Assembly: GCF_000308275.2 (NCBI RefSeq)
Contig: NZ_HG529491.1
Location: forward strand, 307,477-371,476
Reading direction: 5' to 3'
Source of the DNA: Levyella massiliensis
GTDB lineage: Bacteria; Bacillota; Clostridia; Tissierellales; Peptoniphilaceae
Length of the DNA stretch: 64,000 bases
Below are positions 46,637 to 55,800 of the stretch, one piece after another. Numbering within the stretch: position 1 is the first letter of the stretch; the number at the start of each line of letters is the position of its first letter. Made by a program: the position numbers and the translations under genes. Below the pieces are notes generated by a model. It saw nothing but the letters and a program-made list of their open reading frames with translations. It searched no databases and had not been told where the DNA came from.

Positions 46637-48357
46637 TCGGAAAGCCCTCCTTCCTGGGATTCAACAATATCTTTATAAATGGCCGAGGTATGCAGCAGCG
46701 CATCATGGGTGCCCAATGCATCCATGTGGCCGTTATCCAATACGAGAATTTGATTGCAGTCGCGAATGGAAGCAATGCGCTGCGCAACGATGATGACGGT
46801 AATGCCTTGCAACTCTTCCTGCAAAACGCGTCGAAATTTCGCATCCGTTGCCATATCCAAGGCGCTTGTGGAATCATCCAAGATCAGGATCTTTGGCTGT
46901 TTAATCAGCGCTCTGGCGATGGTAAGACGTTGCTTTTGACCGCCGGAAAAATTGGCGCCGTTCTGCTCCACCGGATGATCCAGCAGATCCGGATAGCGCG
47001 ATACAAAATCCCAGGCCTGCGCCTTTTGGAGGGCAGCCTTCATTTCTTCATCGGTGGCATCCGCACGCCCCCATTGCAGATTGCTGCGAATGGTTCCCGA
47101 AATCAAGGTGTTTTTCTGCAACACGATACCGATGTCTTCACGCAGAGCATGCAGGGAATAGTCCTTGACATTTCGTCCACCCACATACACCGCACCGTCC
47201 TTCACGTCATAGAGTCTGGCGATGAGCTTAATGAGCGTGGATTTTGACGATCCTGTCGGCCCGATGATGCCCATATGTGCTCCAGCAGGAAGGAAAAAAT
47301 CAATGTCCTGGAGGGTATCTTCGTTGTAATCCGGATAACGGAAGGAAACGTGGGAGAAACGGACGGAACCGTCAGCCAGGGCATGACAGGGATTGTCTTT
47401 TTCTTCCAGCTCCGACGTGGTATCAATCACTTCGAAGATACGATGCAGCGAGGTATACGCAAACGAGAAGTTTACGAGATACATGCTGATCATCATCACG
47501 GCCATCATCACCTGAAACACATAGGTCGTAAAGCCGATGATCGTACCCGGCATCATGGCGCCTTGATAGATGAGCAGACCGCCCTTATACAGCACAAAGA
47601 GCAATGTCAGATAGAGTAACGTGCTCGAAAGGGGATTCAGATAGCTGATCAGATGTACGCCCTTTAACTCTGTGTCCAGTAAGGCACGGTTCGGCTTTTC
47701 GAAACGCCGTGAGGCATACTTTTGTCGTCCGAAGGCGGTAATGATATGAATGCCCGCCAATTGCTCCTGAATCATGCCGTTTAAACCATCAATGCGCTCG
47801 CGAATCTTGAGAAATACAGGGATGGCTTTACGAAACACCAGAAAGATGAAGAAGGCGCTGGTCGGTAACATGACGACAAAGATCAGGGCTAAACCGGCAT
47901 GGATGCGAAACGAAAAAATCAGAGCGAAGATAAGTAAAAACGGGAAGCGAAACGCCATGCGCAAACTCATCATCGCTACCATACCGACTGTATCAATATC
48001 GGCGGTCAAACGCGTAATCAACGAAGGCACGCTGATTGTATCGATATTTTGGTACGAGTATTTTTGCACCGCTTCATAAGCAGCTTTACGCAGATTGCCG
48101 GCAATGCCATAGCCGGCCGTCGCTCCCAAACGGGAACTCAGGACGCCAAAGCCCATGCTGATAAAGGCAACAGCGACCATGAGTAGGGATTGCTGCAAGA
48201 TATAGGAACGATTGTTAAGAGCAATGCCCTTGTCCACGAGGTTAACCATCATCATGGGGATGACAATATCGCCGATGACCTCTAAAATCATCAGCAAAGG
48301 CGTGAGAATGACTTGCCATCGTACATTTTTCGTATAAGGAATTAATTTTTTTATCAT
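46633..48357 (-). CDS. Half-size ABC exporter, subunit 1 (degenerate ATP site)
   Basis: 574 residues with six membrane helices (about 15-300). The ATPase domain has a modified Walker A GPTGSSKSTL (Ser for Gly), signature FSGGQKQRLTIARA, and Walker B LILDDSTSALD, where Asp replaces the catalytic Glu. Such degenerate sites are the mark of asymmetric heterodimeric exporters, supporting pairing with the next gene. A CGGCGC/GCGCCG hairpin at 48382-48398 sits in its leader. Confidence 0.9.
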   Translation of the reverse strand: MIKKLIPYTKNVRWQVILTPLLMILEVIGDIVIPMMMVNLVDKGIALNNRSYILQQSLLMVAVAFISMGFGVLSSRLGATAGYGIAGNLRKAAYEAVQKYSYQNIDTISVPSLITRLTADIDTVGMVAMMSLRMAFRFPFLLIFALIFSFRIHAGLALIFVVMLPTSAFFIFLVFRKAIPVFLKIRERIDGLNGMIQEQLAGIHIITAFGRQKYASRRFEKPNRALLDTELKGVHLISYLNPLSSTLLYLTLLFVLYKGGLLIYQGAMMPGTIIGFTTYVFQVMMAVMMISMYLVNFSFAYTSLHRIFEVIDTTSELEEKDNPCHALADGSVRFSHVSFRYPDYNEDTLQDIDFFLPAGAHMGIIGPTGSSKSTLIKLIARLYDVKDGAVYVGGRNVKDYSLHALREDIGIVLQKNTLISGTIRSNLQWGRADATDEEMKAALQKAQAWDFVSRYPDLLDHPVEQNGANFSGGQKQRLTIARALIKQPKILILDDSTSALDMATDAKFRRVLQEELQGITVIIVAQRIASIRDCNQILVLDNGHMDALGTHDALLHTSAIYKDIVESQEGGLSE

Positions 48358-48530
48358 TACGGCCTTCTTTCAAACAAGAAACGGCGCTCTATGCGCCGAA
48401 AGAATGCAATGAACAAACGTCTATACGTTTATTATAATTTAGAACAAATTAAACATACCCAAACGCACAATTTTCATGCAAAAACGTTTGAAAATCCCAC
48501 GAACAACACATTTTATTCACCCCTGCTGCC

Positions 48531-48536
48531 TATAAT
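48531..48536 (+). promoter_or_regulatory. Candidate -10 of the secreted-protein gene
   Basis: TATAAT 110 bases before the ATG. No good -35 is seen at 16-18 bases upstream, so this is weak. Confidence 0.35.
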
Positions 48537-48645
48537 AAAAGCAACATCTGAAAGACCGCTATCGGCTATGATTTTCAACCGAAACGTGTCATCATGCGAC
48601 GAGTTCGATATACTAGAGAGGGTTCACGCGATTCAAGGAGGAATC

Positions 48646-50649
48646 ATGCTTACAAATCAAGATAAGAAAAAATTAGGCGCCCTCGTCGGCATCCTGTTAG
48701 CCAGTGGAGCGACCATATTTGGTATACAAAAGGTCAACGAAAAACCGCAATCCATCGTAGATGATGGAACGTCCGGCCAATATGAGGAGTCTCTGGATGA
48801 TTCCTCTATCGAGACAAGCCGAAATTGGACGGGAGCCGTCTCCGAATCCTCGGCGTTTGAAACACAAAACGCCATTCCACAGCTTTCGTATGACTCGATG
48901 ACCCTTCCGGAGCAGTCTGAGACCGAACGGAGCCATACAAGAAGCGGCAACCTGGTTGTGCGTCCGTCAGACTCGAAACAAGAAGCGTCTTCGAAAGCAG
49001 AACGTAAGCCGGAACAAAAGCCAGAACAAAAACCGGCACAACAATCCACGAAGCCGTCGCCTAAACCGCAACAGAGCACAAAAATAGCAAAGGGTTCATC
49101 GGCAACGGGAAAGACGCCGACGGAGCTCCCGGAAGAAACCATTGAAAATCAGCCGACGGAAAGCGAAACGTCGCAAAAGCCGACAGGATCCGTATCAACG
49201 CCGGCGAAAAGCACGACATCCGACACCTCGTTGACACCGGAACAATCGCAGTCCCTGTCCATTGCTAAAGCATCGGAGGAAGAAGCCGCTCGTGTACCGG
49301 ATACGCCGGCAGCCAAAGCGCTGACGAATCTGCCGGTCTTTGACAGCCAGCGATTGGGCAATACCAAAGTTTACTTCTATCAGCATCCATCGCTGAGTGT
49401 TGGCTTGGATTTGCGCAATGCCAAGGGAATGTCACAACAGCTTTATGTTTTCCCGTCCAAAAAAGGATTTTTGATTTTCCCGCGCCAGTTGATGTCTATT
49501 TTAGGACTCACTCCGGAAACGTTAAAAGAAAAGACGGAAAAGAACGAAGAAATTCCGGGGGCTATCTCCGTGCGCTTGGTGGATGCCAAGGAAAAAGAAG
49601 AGCTGGAAAAGAAAGATACGGAAAAGAAATTGCACTTTGCTGAGGCAGAGGGCGGACGTTTCTATGTCATCGAACAGACGCCGGATAAAGACGGACGTTA
49701 TCAGAATATTTACGACATGCTCGATCATTCGCTGGATCCGAAATTCATTGCTGATAATCTGACAACAGCCGGCATGATCGGTAATCCGCCCAAGATCAAC
49801 GATAAGGTGACGATGGGTGAGCAGCAGAAGGCATGGGAAGATCTCGTCTCGAAAATGCGCGATAACCCGGCCGTTGTCGAATACAATTGGAATTTGCCCT
49901 TACTCGCACCATCAGCGGGCTATTTGAAAGATGGTAAAGAAATCCGTACCAATATTCCGGATAGCACGCCAAACTACAGTTTCGGGCGCTTGGATATCAA
50001 TAACGATAAAACGCCGGAATACATCATTCATGCCACAACAAAAGCCTCAAAAGACGGTGTGGCAGCCGGCTATTGGGCCATTTTGGAACCGACCCCGTCC
50101 GGCTTAACGGTGGCCAATGTGATTCCTGATGGCAACGGCGACTTACTCTTGAAAGACAACACGATGATTTTGCCATCGCTGGATAAGAACAATCGTGAAG
50201 TGTCTTTATGCGTCCAAGAAGCAAAACTCGGCGAAAAAACCGACCGCAAAGAGATGCCCAAAGTGACCTTCCGTTTGGCGGAGGGAACCGGCAAGGAATT
50301 GGCGGAAAAATACCCCAAGTCCTACTTAGTGCCCATGAACGATCATGTGTATCTCTTTACCATGGAAGAGATGGATAAGTTGTTGGAATACATTGAGAAT
50401 GAAATGAAAGATGTCAAACGCATTGACTTCATTGGTAGCGTTAAGGATGGCAACACAGGTCTCACCAACCCCACCGGAACGCAGGCGGCCGATATCCAAG
50501 ATCCGATTCAGTATTTGCAGGAACGCTATCCGAACTTGCCGCTGACACCGGAACGCTTGCAAAAAGCTACGCCCACCTCTTCGTTTAAGGACCTGAACGA
50601 CGCAGTAAAGCCGAGCGATTTTGATCGCGTTGAAAACAATCACAACTGA
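48646..50649 (+). CDS. Large membrane-anchored or secreted protein, unknown
   Basis: 667 residues from ATG 48646, chosen for CAAGGAGGAATC; longer frames have none. A hydrophobic segment (KKLGALVGILLASGATIFGI, residues 8-27) is a signal anchor or uncleaved signal. Residues 35-210 are Ser/Thr/Pro/Glu-rich and disordered, with short repeats such as KPEQKPEQKPAQ. The C-terminal about 440 residues look globular (DINNDKTPEYIIHATTKA resembles a repeat-containing or calcium-binding-like loop), but I recognise no family. It is probably exported and wall-spanning. It diverges from the ABC exporter operon. Confidence 0.7.
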   Translation: MLTNQDKKKLGALVGILLASGATIFGIQKVNEKPQSIVDDGTSGQYEESLDDSSIETSRNWTGAVSESSAFETQNAIPQLSYDSMTLPEQSETERSHTRSGNLVVRPSDSKQEASSKAERKPEQKPEQKPAQQSTKPSPKPQQSTKIAKGSSATGKTPTELPEETIENQPTESETSQKPTGSVSTPAKSTTSDTSLTPEQSQSLSIAKASEEEAARVPDTPAAKALTNLPVFDSQRLGNTKVYFYQHPSLSVGLDLRNAKGMSQQLYVFPSKKGFLIFPRQLMSILGLTPETLKEKTEKNEEIPGAISVRLVDAKEKEELEKKDTEKKLHFAEAEGGRFYVIEQTPDKDGRYQNIYDMLDHSLDPKFIADNLTTAGMIGNPPKINDKVTMGEQQKAWEDLVSKMRDNPAVVEYNWNLPLLAPSAGYLKDGKEIRTNIPDSTPNYSFGRLDINNDKTPEYIIHATTKASKDGVAAGYWAILEPTPSGLTVANVIPDGNGDLLLKDNTMILPSLDKNNREVSLCVQEAKLGEKTDRKEMPKVTFRLAEGTGKELAEKYPKSYLVPMNDHVYLFTMEEMDKLLEYIENEMKDVKRIDFIGSVKDGNTGLTNPTGTQAADIQDPIQYLQERYPNLPLTPERLQKATPTSSFKDLNDAVKPSDFDRVENNHN

Positions 50650-50764
50650 TCTTTTCCGAAGACCGACGGGCTTCCGGGAAAATCGAGGCCTTGTCGTTGC
50701 TATCGCAGGATACGCCCGTCTAGGGCGTGCTCTTCTTCGGACAGACAGAAGGGAGAAAACGTAC

Positions 50765-51445
50765 ATGGATATTCGCATTGACCCCAGTATTGCCGCTCTT
50801 GGCGTAAAGGATGTTGTGGTAGGCATTGCTAAGAATGTCAATCCGCATGCCGCATTTTCAGAAGCCTTTTTAAAGCGACAAAAACAAGCGGAGGAGTGGG
50901 CCTTGTCCGTTTCTCTGGATGAGGTAGCCGAGCATCCGCTGACCCAAGGTTATATGAACTTGATGAAAAGTGTTGGGCGCAGCGTGAAAAAGAATGTACC
51001 AAGCGTCTTAGCCTTGGTACGCAACGTCCAGCATCGCGGTTCCATGCCGCAAGTGAACAGCATCGTTGATATTTATAATGTGGAATCTTTACTTTCCATG
51101 CTGGCCATCGGAGGCCATGATCTGGATAAAATCGACGAGCCCCTGATCTTTAAAGTGAGCGGCATAGAGGACACCTTTTATCCCATCGAATCCTCCTCCA
51201 AACACGTGGCGCCCACAGATTTTCTATATTGTGATGCGAAGGGGATTGTCTCCTGGATGGGCGTGCGCGACGGCGAAGCCTATAAGCTGGATGAGAACAC
51301 GACAAACGTGCTTTTTACCATCGCCGGGAATGCGGAAGCAACGACGGAAGTACGCCTGGAAGCGCTGAAGCATATTGAAGAGGATTTAGTCCAATGTATG
51401 CCGGGCGTTGAATTTACCGCGCAGGTAGTGCGTGTGGAGGCGTAA
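50765..51445 (+). CDS. B3/B4 domain protein (PheRS editing-domain-like)
   Basis: 226 residues from ATG 50765 after AGGGAGAAAACGT. The protein resembles stand-alone B3/B4 domains (editing module of phenylalanyl-tRNA synthetase beta): VNSIVDIYNVESLLSMLAIG and the C-terminal TTEVRLEALKHIEEDL. Such proteins may clear mischarged tRNA or bind amino acids; their role is not settled. The last codons form the first copy of a degenerate tandem repeat running downstream. Confidence 0.85.
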   Translation: MDIRIDPSIAALGVKDVVVGIAKNVNPHAAFSEAFLKRQKQAEEWALSVSLDEVAEHPLTQGYMNLMKSVGRSVKKNVPSVLALVRNVQHRGSMPQVNSIVDIYNVESLLSMLAIGGHDLDKIDEPLIFKVSGIEDTFYPIESSSKHVAPTDFLYCDAKGIVSWMGVRDGEAYKLDENTTNVLFTIAGNAEATTEVRLEALKHIEEDLVQCMPGVEFTAQVVRVEA

Positions 51446-51524
51446 TCTTCGCCACCTGGGTATGTGCGTGAAGGTGTAATCTTTGCCGCCCAGGTAGCGT
51501 GCGTGGAGGCGTAGTCTTTGTCGT
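51420..51524 (+). repeat. Three degenerate 34-35 bp tandem repeats at a gene end
   Basis: Three copies near 51420, 51455 and 51489 of a unit containing GGTA, GTGCGTG, GGAGGCGTA and TCTT(T/C)GCCGCC. The first copy includes the last codons and stop of the B3/B4 gene; the others follow it. GAGGCGTA/AAGGTGTA/GAGGCGTA shows the drift. Confidence 0.7.
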
Positions 51525-51581
51525 CCAACCTATGGCGATCGGCATGAAGATGATCGGGATGAAGAGAAGGGAAGCAGACGG

Positions 51582-52220
51582 ATGGAAGTGAAAGATTGGC
51601 AACGACCCTATGTGATCGGGGTAGCCGGAGGCAGTGCCTCAGGCAAAACCACAATTGTCCGCAAATTGCGCGAAACGTTTGGGGATGACTTGGCCTTGAT
51701 CAGTCATGATTTCTACTATTGGGCACACGATGCGATGCCCATGGAGGAACGGGTCAAACTCAACTACGACCATCCGGATGCGTTTGATACAAAACAGCTC
51801 ATCCGTGATATTAAAGCCCTGCGCAGCGGACAGGCGGTGGATTTGCCAATTTACGACTTTACCATTCACACGCGTAAAAAAGAGACACGTCATGTCGAAC
51901 CGCGCGCCGGCATTCTCGTCGAAGGCATTCTTATCTTGGAGGATAAGGAATTGCGCAATTTGATGGATCTCAAGATTTTCGTTGATACCGATGCGGATGA
52001 ACGTCTTTTGCGCCGCATTCTGCGCGATACGAAGGAGCGTGGACGCAGTCTGGAAAGCATTCTGACCCAGTATTGCACCACAGTGAAACCCATGCACGAA
52101 GAATTTGTTGAGCCAAGCAAAAAATACGCTGATGTCATTATCCCGCGCGGTGGTGAAAACATCCCCGCAGTGGATATGCTCATTCGTCACATTCAAACGA
52201 TGCTGCACCGGGAAGGATAG
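51582..52220 (+). CDS. udk: Uridine kinase family protein
   Basis: 212 residues with the P-loop GVAGGSASGKTTI (residues 13-25), ISHDFYYWAHDAMP, NYDHPDAFDTKQL, LPIYDFTIHTRKKE and VEGILILEDKELRNLMDLKI, all typical of uridine/cytidine kinase. It phosphorylates uridine in pyrimidine salvage. Trp in FYYWAH and NYDH instead of FDH are small family deviations. It is followed by its own terminator and the second palindrome array. Confidence 0.92.
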   Translation: MEVKDWQRPYVIGVAGGSASGKTTIVRKLRETFGDDLALISHDFYYWAHDAMPMEERVKLNYDHPDAFDTKQLIRDIKALRSGQAVDLPIYDFTIHTRKKETRHVEPRAGILVEGILILEDKELRNLMDLKIFVDTDADERLLRRILRDTKERGRSLESILTQYCTTVKPMHEEFVEPSKKYADVIIPRGGENIPAVDMLIRHIQTMLHREG

Positions 52221-52262
52221 CAGCGAAACGCGATAAACCGGTGCGTTTTGGAATGATATAAG

Positions 52263-52300
52263 GAAGGCGGCCTGTCGGGCCGCCTTCTTCTGTTTCTTCT
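52263..52300 (+). terminator. Terminator after udk
   Basis: Ten-base perfect stem GAAGGCGGCC (52263-52272) and GGCCGCCTTC (52278-52287), 5-base loop, then a T-rich tract interrupted by C and G. Confidence 0.8.
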
Positions 52301-52360
52301 TCTACTGCTGTTGCTTATATAGTTGCCCGCCGCAGGCGGACACCTTCTTGGCGTGCGTAT

Positions 52361-52832
52361 CCCATGTTATTTTAAGAAACGGCAAATAACATGGGGTGGC
52401 ACGGTAGATTTTTCGAGGTTTTACCCCATGCTATTTTAAGAATGCAGAAATAACATGGGGTACCGCGGCCGTCTTTTCGAGGTTTTACCCCATGCTATTT
52501 TAAGAAACAGGAAATAACATGGGGTATTTGCGTTTTTTTCACCCCATGTTATTTTTCAAATCGAGAGATAACATGGGGTAAACCAGTACTTTTCGAGATT
52601 TTTCACCCCATGTTATTTTTTAAATCGAGAGATAACATGGGGTAAACCAGTATTTTCAAGATTTTTCACCCCATGTTATTTTTTAAATCGAGAGATAACA
52701 TGGGGTAAACCAGTACTTTTCAAGATTTTTCACCCCATGCTATTTTTAAAATGCTGAAATAACATGGGGCACCGCAGCAGTTCTTTCGATATTTCGCTCC
52801 ATGTTATTTTCAAACCAACAAATAACACGAGG
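52361..52832. repeat. Array of eight inverted repeats, mostly 64-bp period
   Basis: Eight 35-bp units start at 52361, 52425, 52489, 52543, 52607, 52670, 52734 and 52798; spacings are 64, 64, 54, 64, 63, 64 and 64. Each has arms CCCATG(T/C)TATTT and AAATAACATGGG (the right arm is sometimes one A shorter), usually extended by ACC/GGT outside, around 11 variable bases. Units 2, 3 and 7 carry the C variant (a C/A mismatch) and unit 8 is degenerate. It lies between convergent udk and purL. Confidence 0.92.
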
Positions 52833-52862
52833 CGCTGCGTTTTGACAACACAGCGCCTCGTG
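52826..52862. terminator. Strong hairpin between the repeat array and purL
   Basis: Twelve-base perfect stem CACGAGGCGCTG (52826-52837) and CAGCGCCTCGTG (52851-52862) with a 13-base loop. It overlaps the last repeat unit. There is no clean T run on either strand, so termination is only probable. Confidence 0.5.
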
Positions 52863-52889
52863 GAAGCTGCCTTTTAGGCAGGAGCATTT

Positions 52890-55800
52890 CTAGTTTTTCT
52901 TAAAATACGCTTTTGCGGCTTCAAACAGTCGCAAATCTTTGACCTCGGGGAGGTTCTGATACAGATAGCGACCGGTGCGTTCGCTGTGGCCCATCTTGCC
53001 GAGGATGCGTCCGTCGGGTGAGAGTAAGGCTTCGACAGCGCCTTGGGAGCCATTGGGGTTGTAAGCGATGTCCATAGAAGGCTCGCCATTGCGATCGACG
53101 TATTGACCGGCCACCTGTCCTTCCTCAAAGAGCTTTTGCAGGAGGGCGGGATCCATGTCAAGACGCCCTTCGCCATGGGAAATGGGCACGCGGTAGAGAT
53201 CGCCGGGGGTGACATGTGAAAGCCACGGAGAGCGATTGGTCACAATACGTGTGTTAATCACTTGCGATTGATGGCGGCCGATGGTATTAAAGGTCAGAGT
53301 TGCCAGCTCTGGCGTCGGCGGCATGATGCGGCCGTAGGGCAGCAGACCCAGTTTTACCAATGCTTGGAAGCCGTTGCAGATACCTAGGATTAAGCCGCCG
53401 CGGCGATCCATTAGATCGGTGAGGGCTTCGGCCAGGCGGGCATTGCGGAAGAAGGCATTGATGAGCTTCGCACTGCCGTCGGGTTCATCGCCGCCGGAGA
53501 AGCCGCCCGGCAAGAAGAGAATTTGCGCATTGCGAATGGCATCGGCCATGGCATCGACGCTTTTTGCGATATCATCCGTGGTTTGATTGCGGATGATTTG
53601 AATGTGCGGGGTGAGACCGGCGCGCGTGACATAGCGTGCGGAGTCGACTTCACAGTTCGTACCCGGGAAGACAGGAATGACCACACGGGGTGTTGCTTTT
53701 GTGCCCGCAAACGAGCAAACAGTAGGAGCGGGGTGAGAAGCGGCATAATCCTTGGCCAGCGCAACGGCGTTATGGGCTTCAACGCTCAGTGGTGCCGGTT
53801 GGGCATCCGGCGCTGTCGGAAAGATGTCTTCGAGAGTGGAACGGCGCAGGGCTTCCATAGCAGCCAAATCAATCGTTTCTTGCGGGAAGGCAAGCGTATA
53901 GTCTTTCGTCGTAGTGCCCAGGTCGGTCACCGTAAAGGCCTCTGCCTGCAAGTCTTCTGCGCTTAGCGGATGCGTTGCACTGATAAGGAAGCTGCCAAAA
54001 GCAGGCTGCGTCAAAAGATCCGGCGTTACGGCATCGTTAAGCTTTGCACCGATGCGGTTGCCGGCGGCGGAAAGGAGGAGCGCCTCCATGAGTCCGCCAT
54101 AGCCCAGAGCCCAGGCGCTATGGACGCCTTCTTGTTGGGTGAGCTGTTCGACGGCATGGAAAAGGGCATGAAGCGATGCTTTTTCCGGCAGGCCATCGGC
54201 ATTCCATTGCGGCGTTAAGAGCAGCAGATGATCGCCGGCGTTTTTCCATTCCGGGGACAGGACGCGTGTAGCGGAGTCCGTCGTAATGGCAAAGGAGACC
54301 AACGTAGGCGGTACATCCATGGATTCGAAAGTGCCGGACATGGAGTCTTTGCCGCCGATGGAACCGACTTCAAGATCCAACTGTGCCTGCAGGGCACCTA
54401 ACACCGATGCCAATGGCTCTGCCCAGCGTTTGCCGTCGGTGCCCGGACGTTTAAAATATTCCTGGAAAGTCAGGTAAGTCTGCTTCCGATCTGCTCCGGT
54501 GGCCAGCAATTTAGCCAAAGATTCCACAACGGCCAAGTAGGCGCCATGATAGGGGCTCTTTTCGGAGACTTCCGGAGAGAAGGCCCAAGACATATAGGAG
54601 GCCGTATCGGTTTCACCCTCTTCCAGGGAAATCTGATGCACCATGGCTTGAATGGGCGTTGCGCGATAGGTACCGCCATAAGGCATCAGGACGGTGCCGG
54701 CGCCGATGGTCGAGTCAAAGCGATCGACGAGGCCGTGGCGATCCGCGTTTTGCAGGTCTTTGGAAAAGGCAGTGAACAGGTCGGAAAGCTTGGTCGCTGG
54801 CGACGCTTTTGCGTTTTTCGGCGACCAAGAAGTCTTTTCGGCCGGAATGGAGATGTGCTTTTCGGCGCCGTTGGAATCCAGGAATTCGCGCGATAGATCC
54901 AAGATGCGCTGTCCCTTCCATTCCATCTGCAGGCGTGGATTGGCCTGAATCTCCGCCACGACAGTGGCTTCGAGATTCTCTTGTGCAGCAAGCTCCAAGA
55001 AGCGTGCTTCGTTTTCGGCAGCAATGACCACCGCCATGCGCTCCTGTGATTCGCTGATAGCCAGTTCTGTCCCGGTCAAGCCTTCGTATTTCTTTGGTAC
55101 GCGATCCAGATGGATGAAGATGCCATCGGCCATTTCACCGATGGCTACCGATACACCGCCCGCACCGAAGTCGTTGCAACGCTTAATCATTCGCGCGGCT
55201 TCGCCGTTGCGGAAGAAGCGCTGTAATTTACGCTCTTCCGGGGCATTGCCCTTCTGGACCTCTGCACCGGCCGTTTCGACGGAGTGCAGGTTGTGAGCTT
55301 TGGAAGAACCGGTGGCGCCGCCCACGCCGTCGCGTCCCGTGCGACCGCCCAAGAGAATGACGATATCGCCGGGCTTTGGCGTTTCGCGTACCACGTTTTT
55401 CTGCGGAGTGGCGGCTACGACAGCACCGATTTCCATGCGTTTGGCGGCATAGCCCGGATGATAGATTTCATGCACCATACCGGTAGCCAGACCGATTTGG
55501 TTGCCGTAGGAGGCATAGCCCTGTGCCGCTTCGGTCACGATTTGTCGCTGTGGCAGTTTGCCTTCCAGCGTTTCCGAGAGCGGCGTGCGCGGGTCGGCCG
55601 CCCCGGTGACGCGCATGGCGGCATAAACATAGGAACGGCCGGAGAGCGGATCGCGAATGGCGCCGCCGATGCAGGTGGAAGCGCCGCCGAAGGGCTCGAT
55701 CTCGGTCGGGTGATTGTGAGTTTCGTTCTTGAAGAGCAACAGCCACGGTTCTTTTTTGCCATCGATGGTGACATCAATATGCACCGTGCAGGCATTGATT

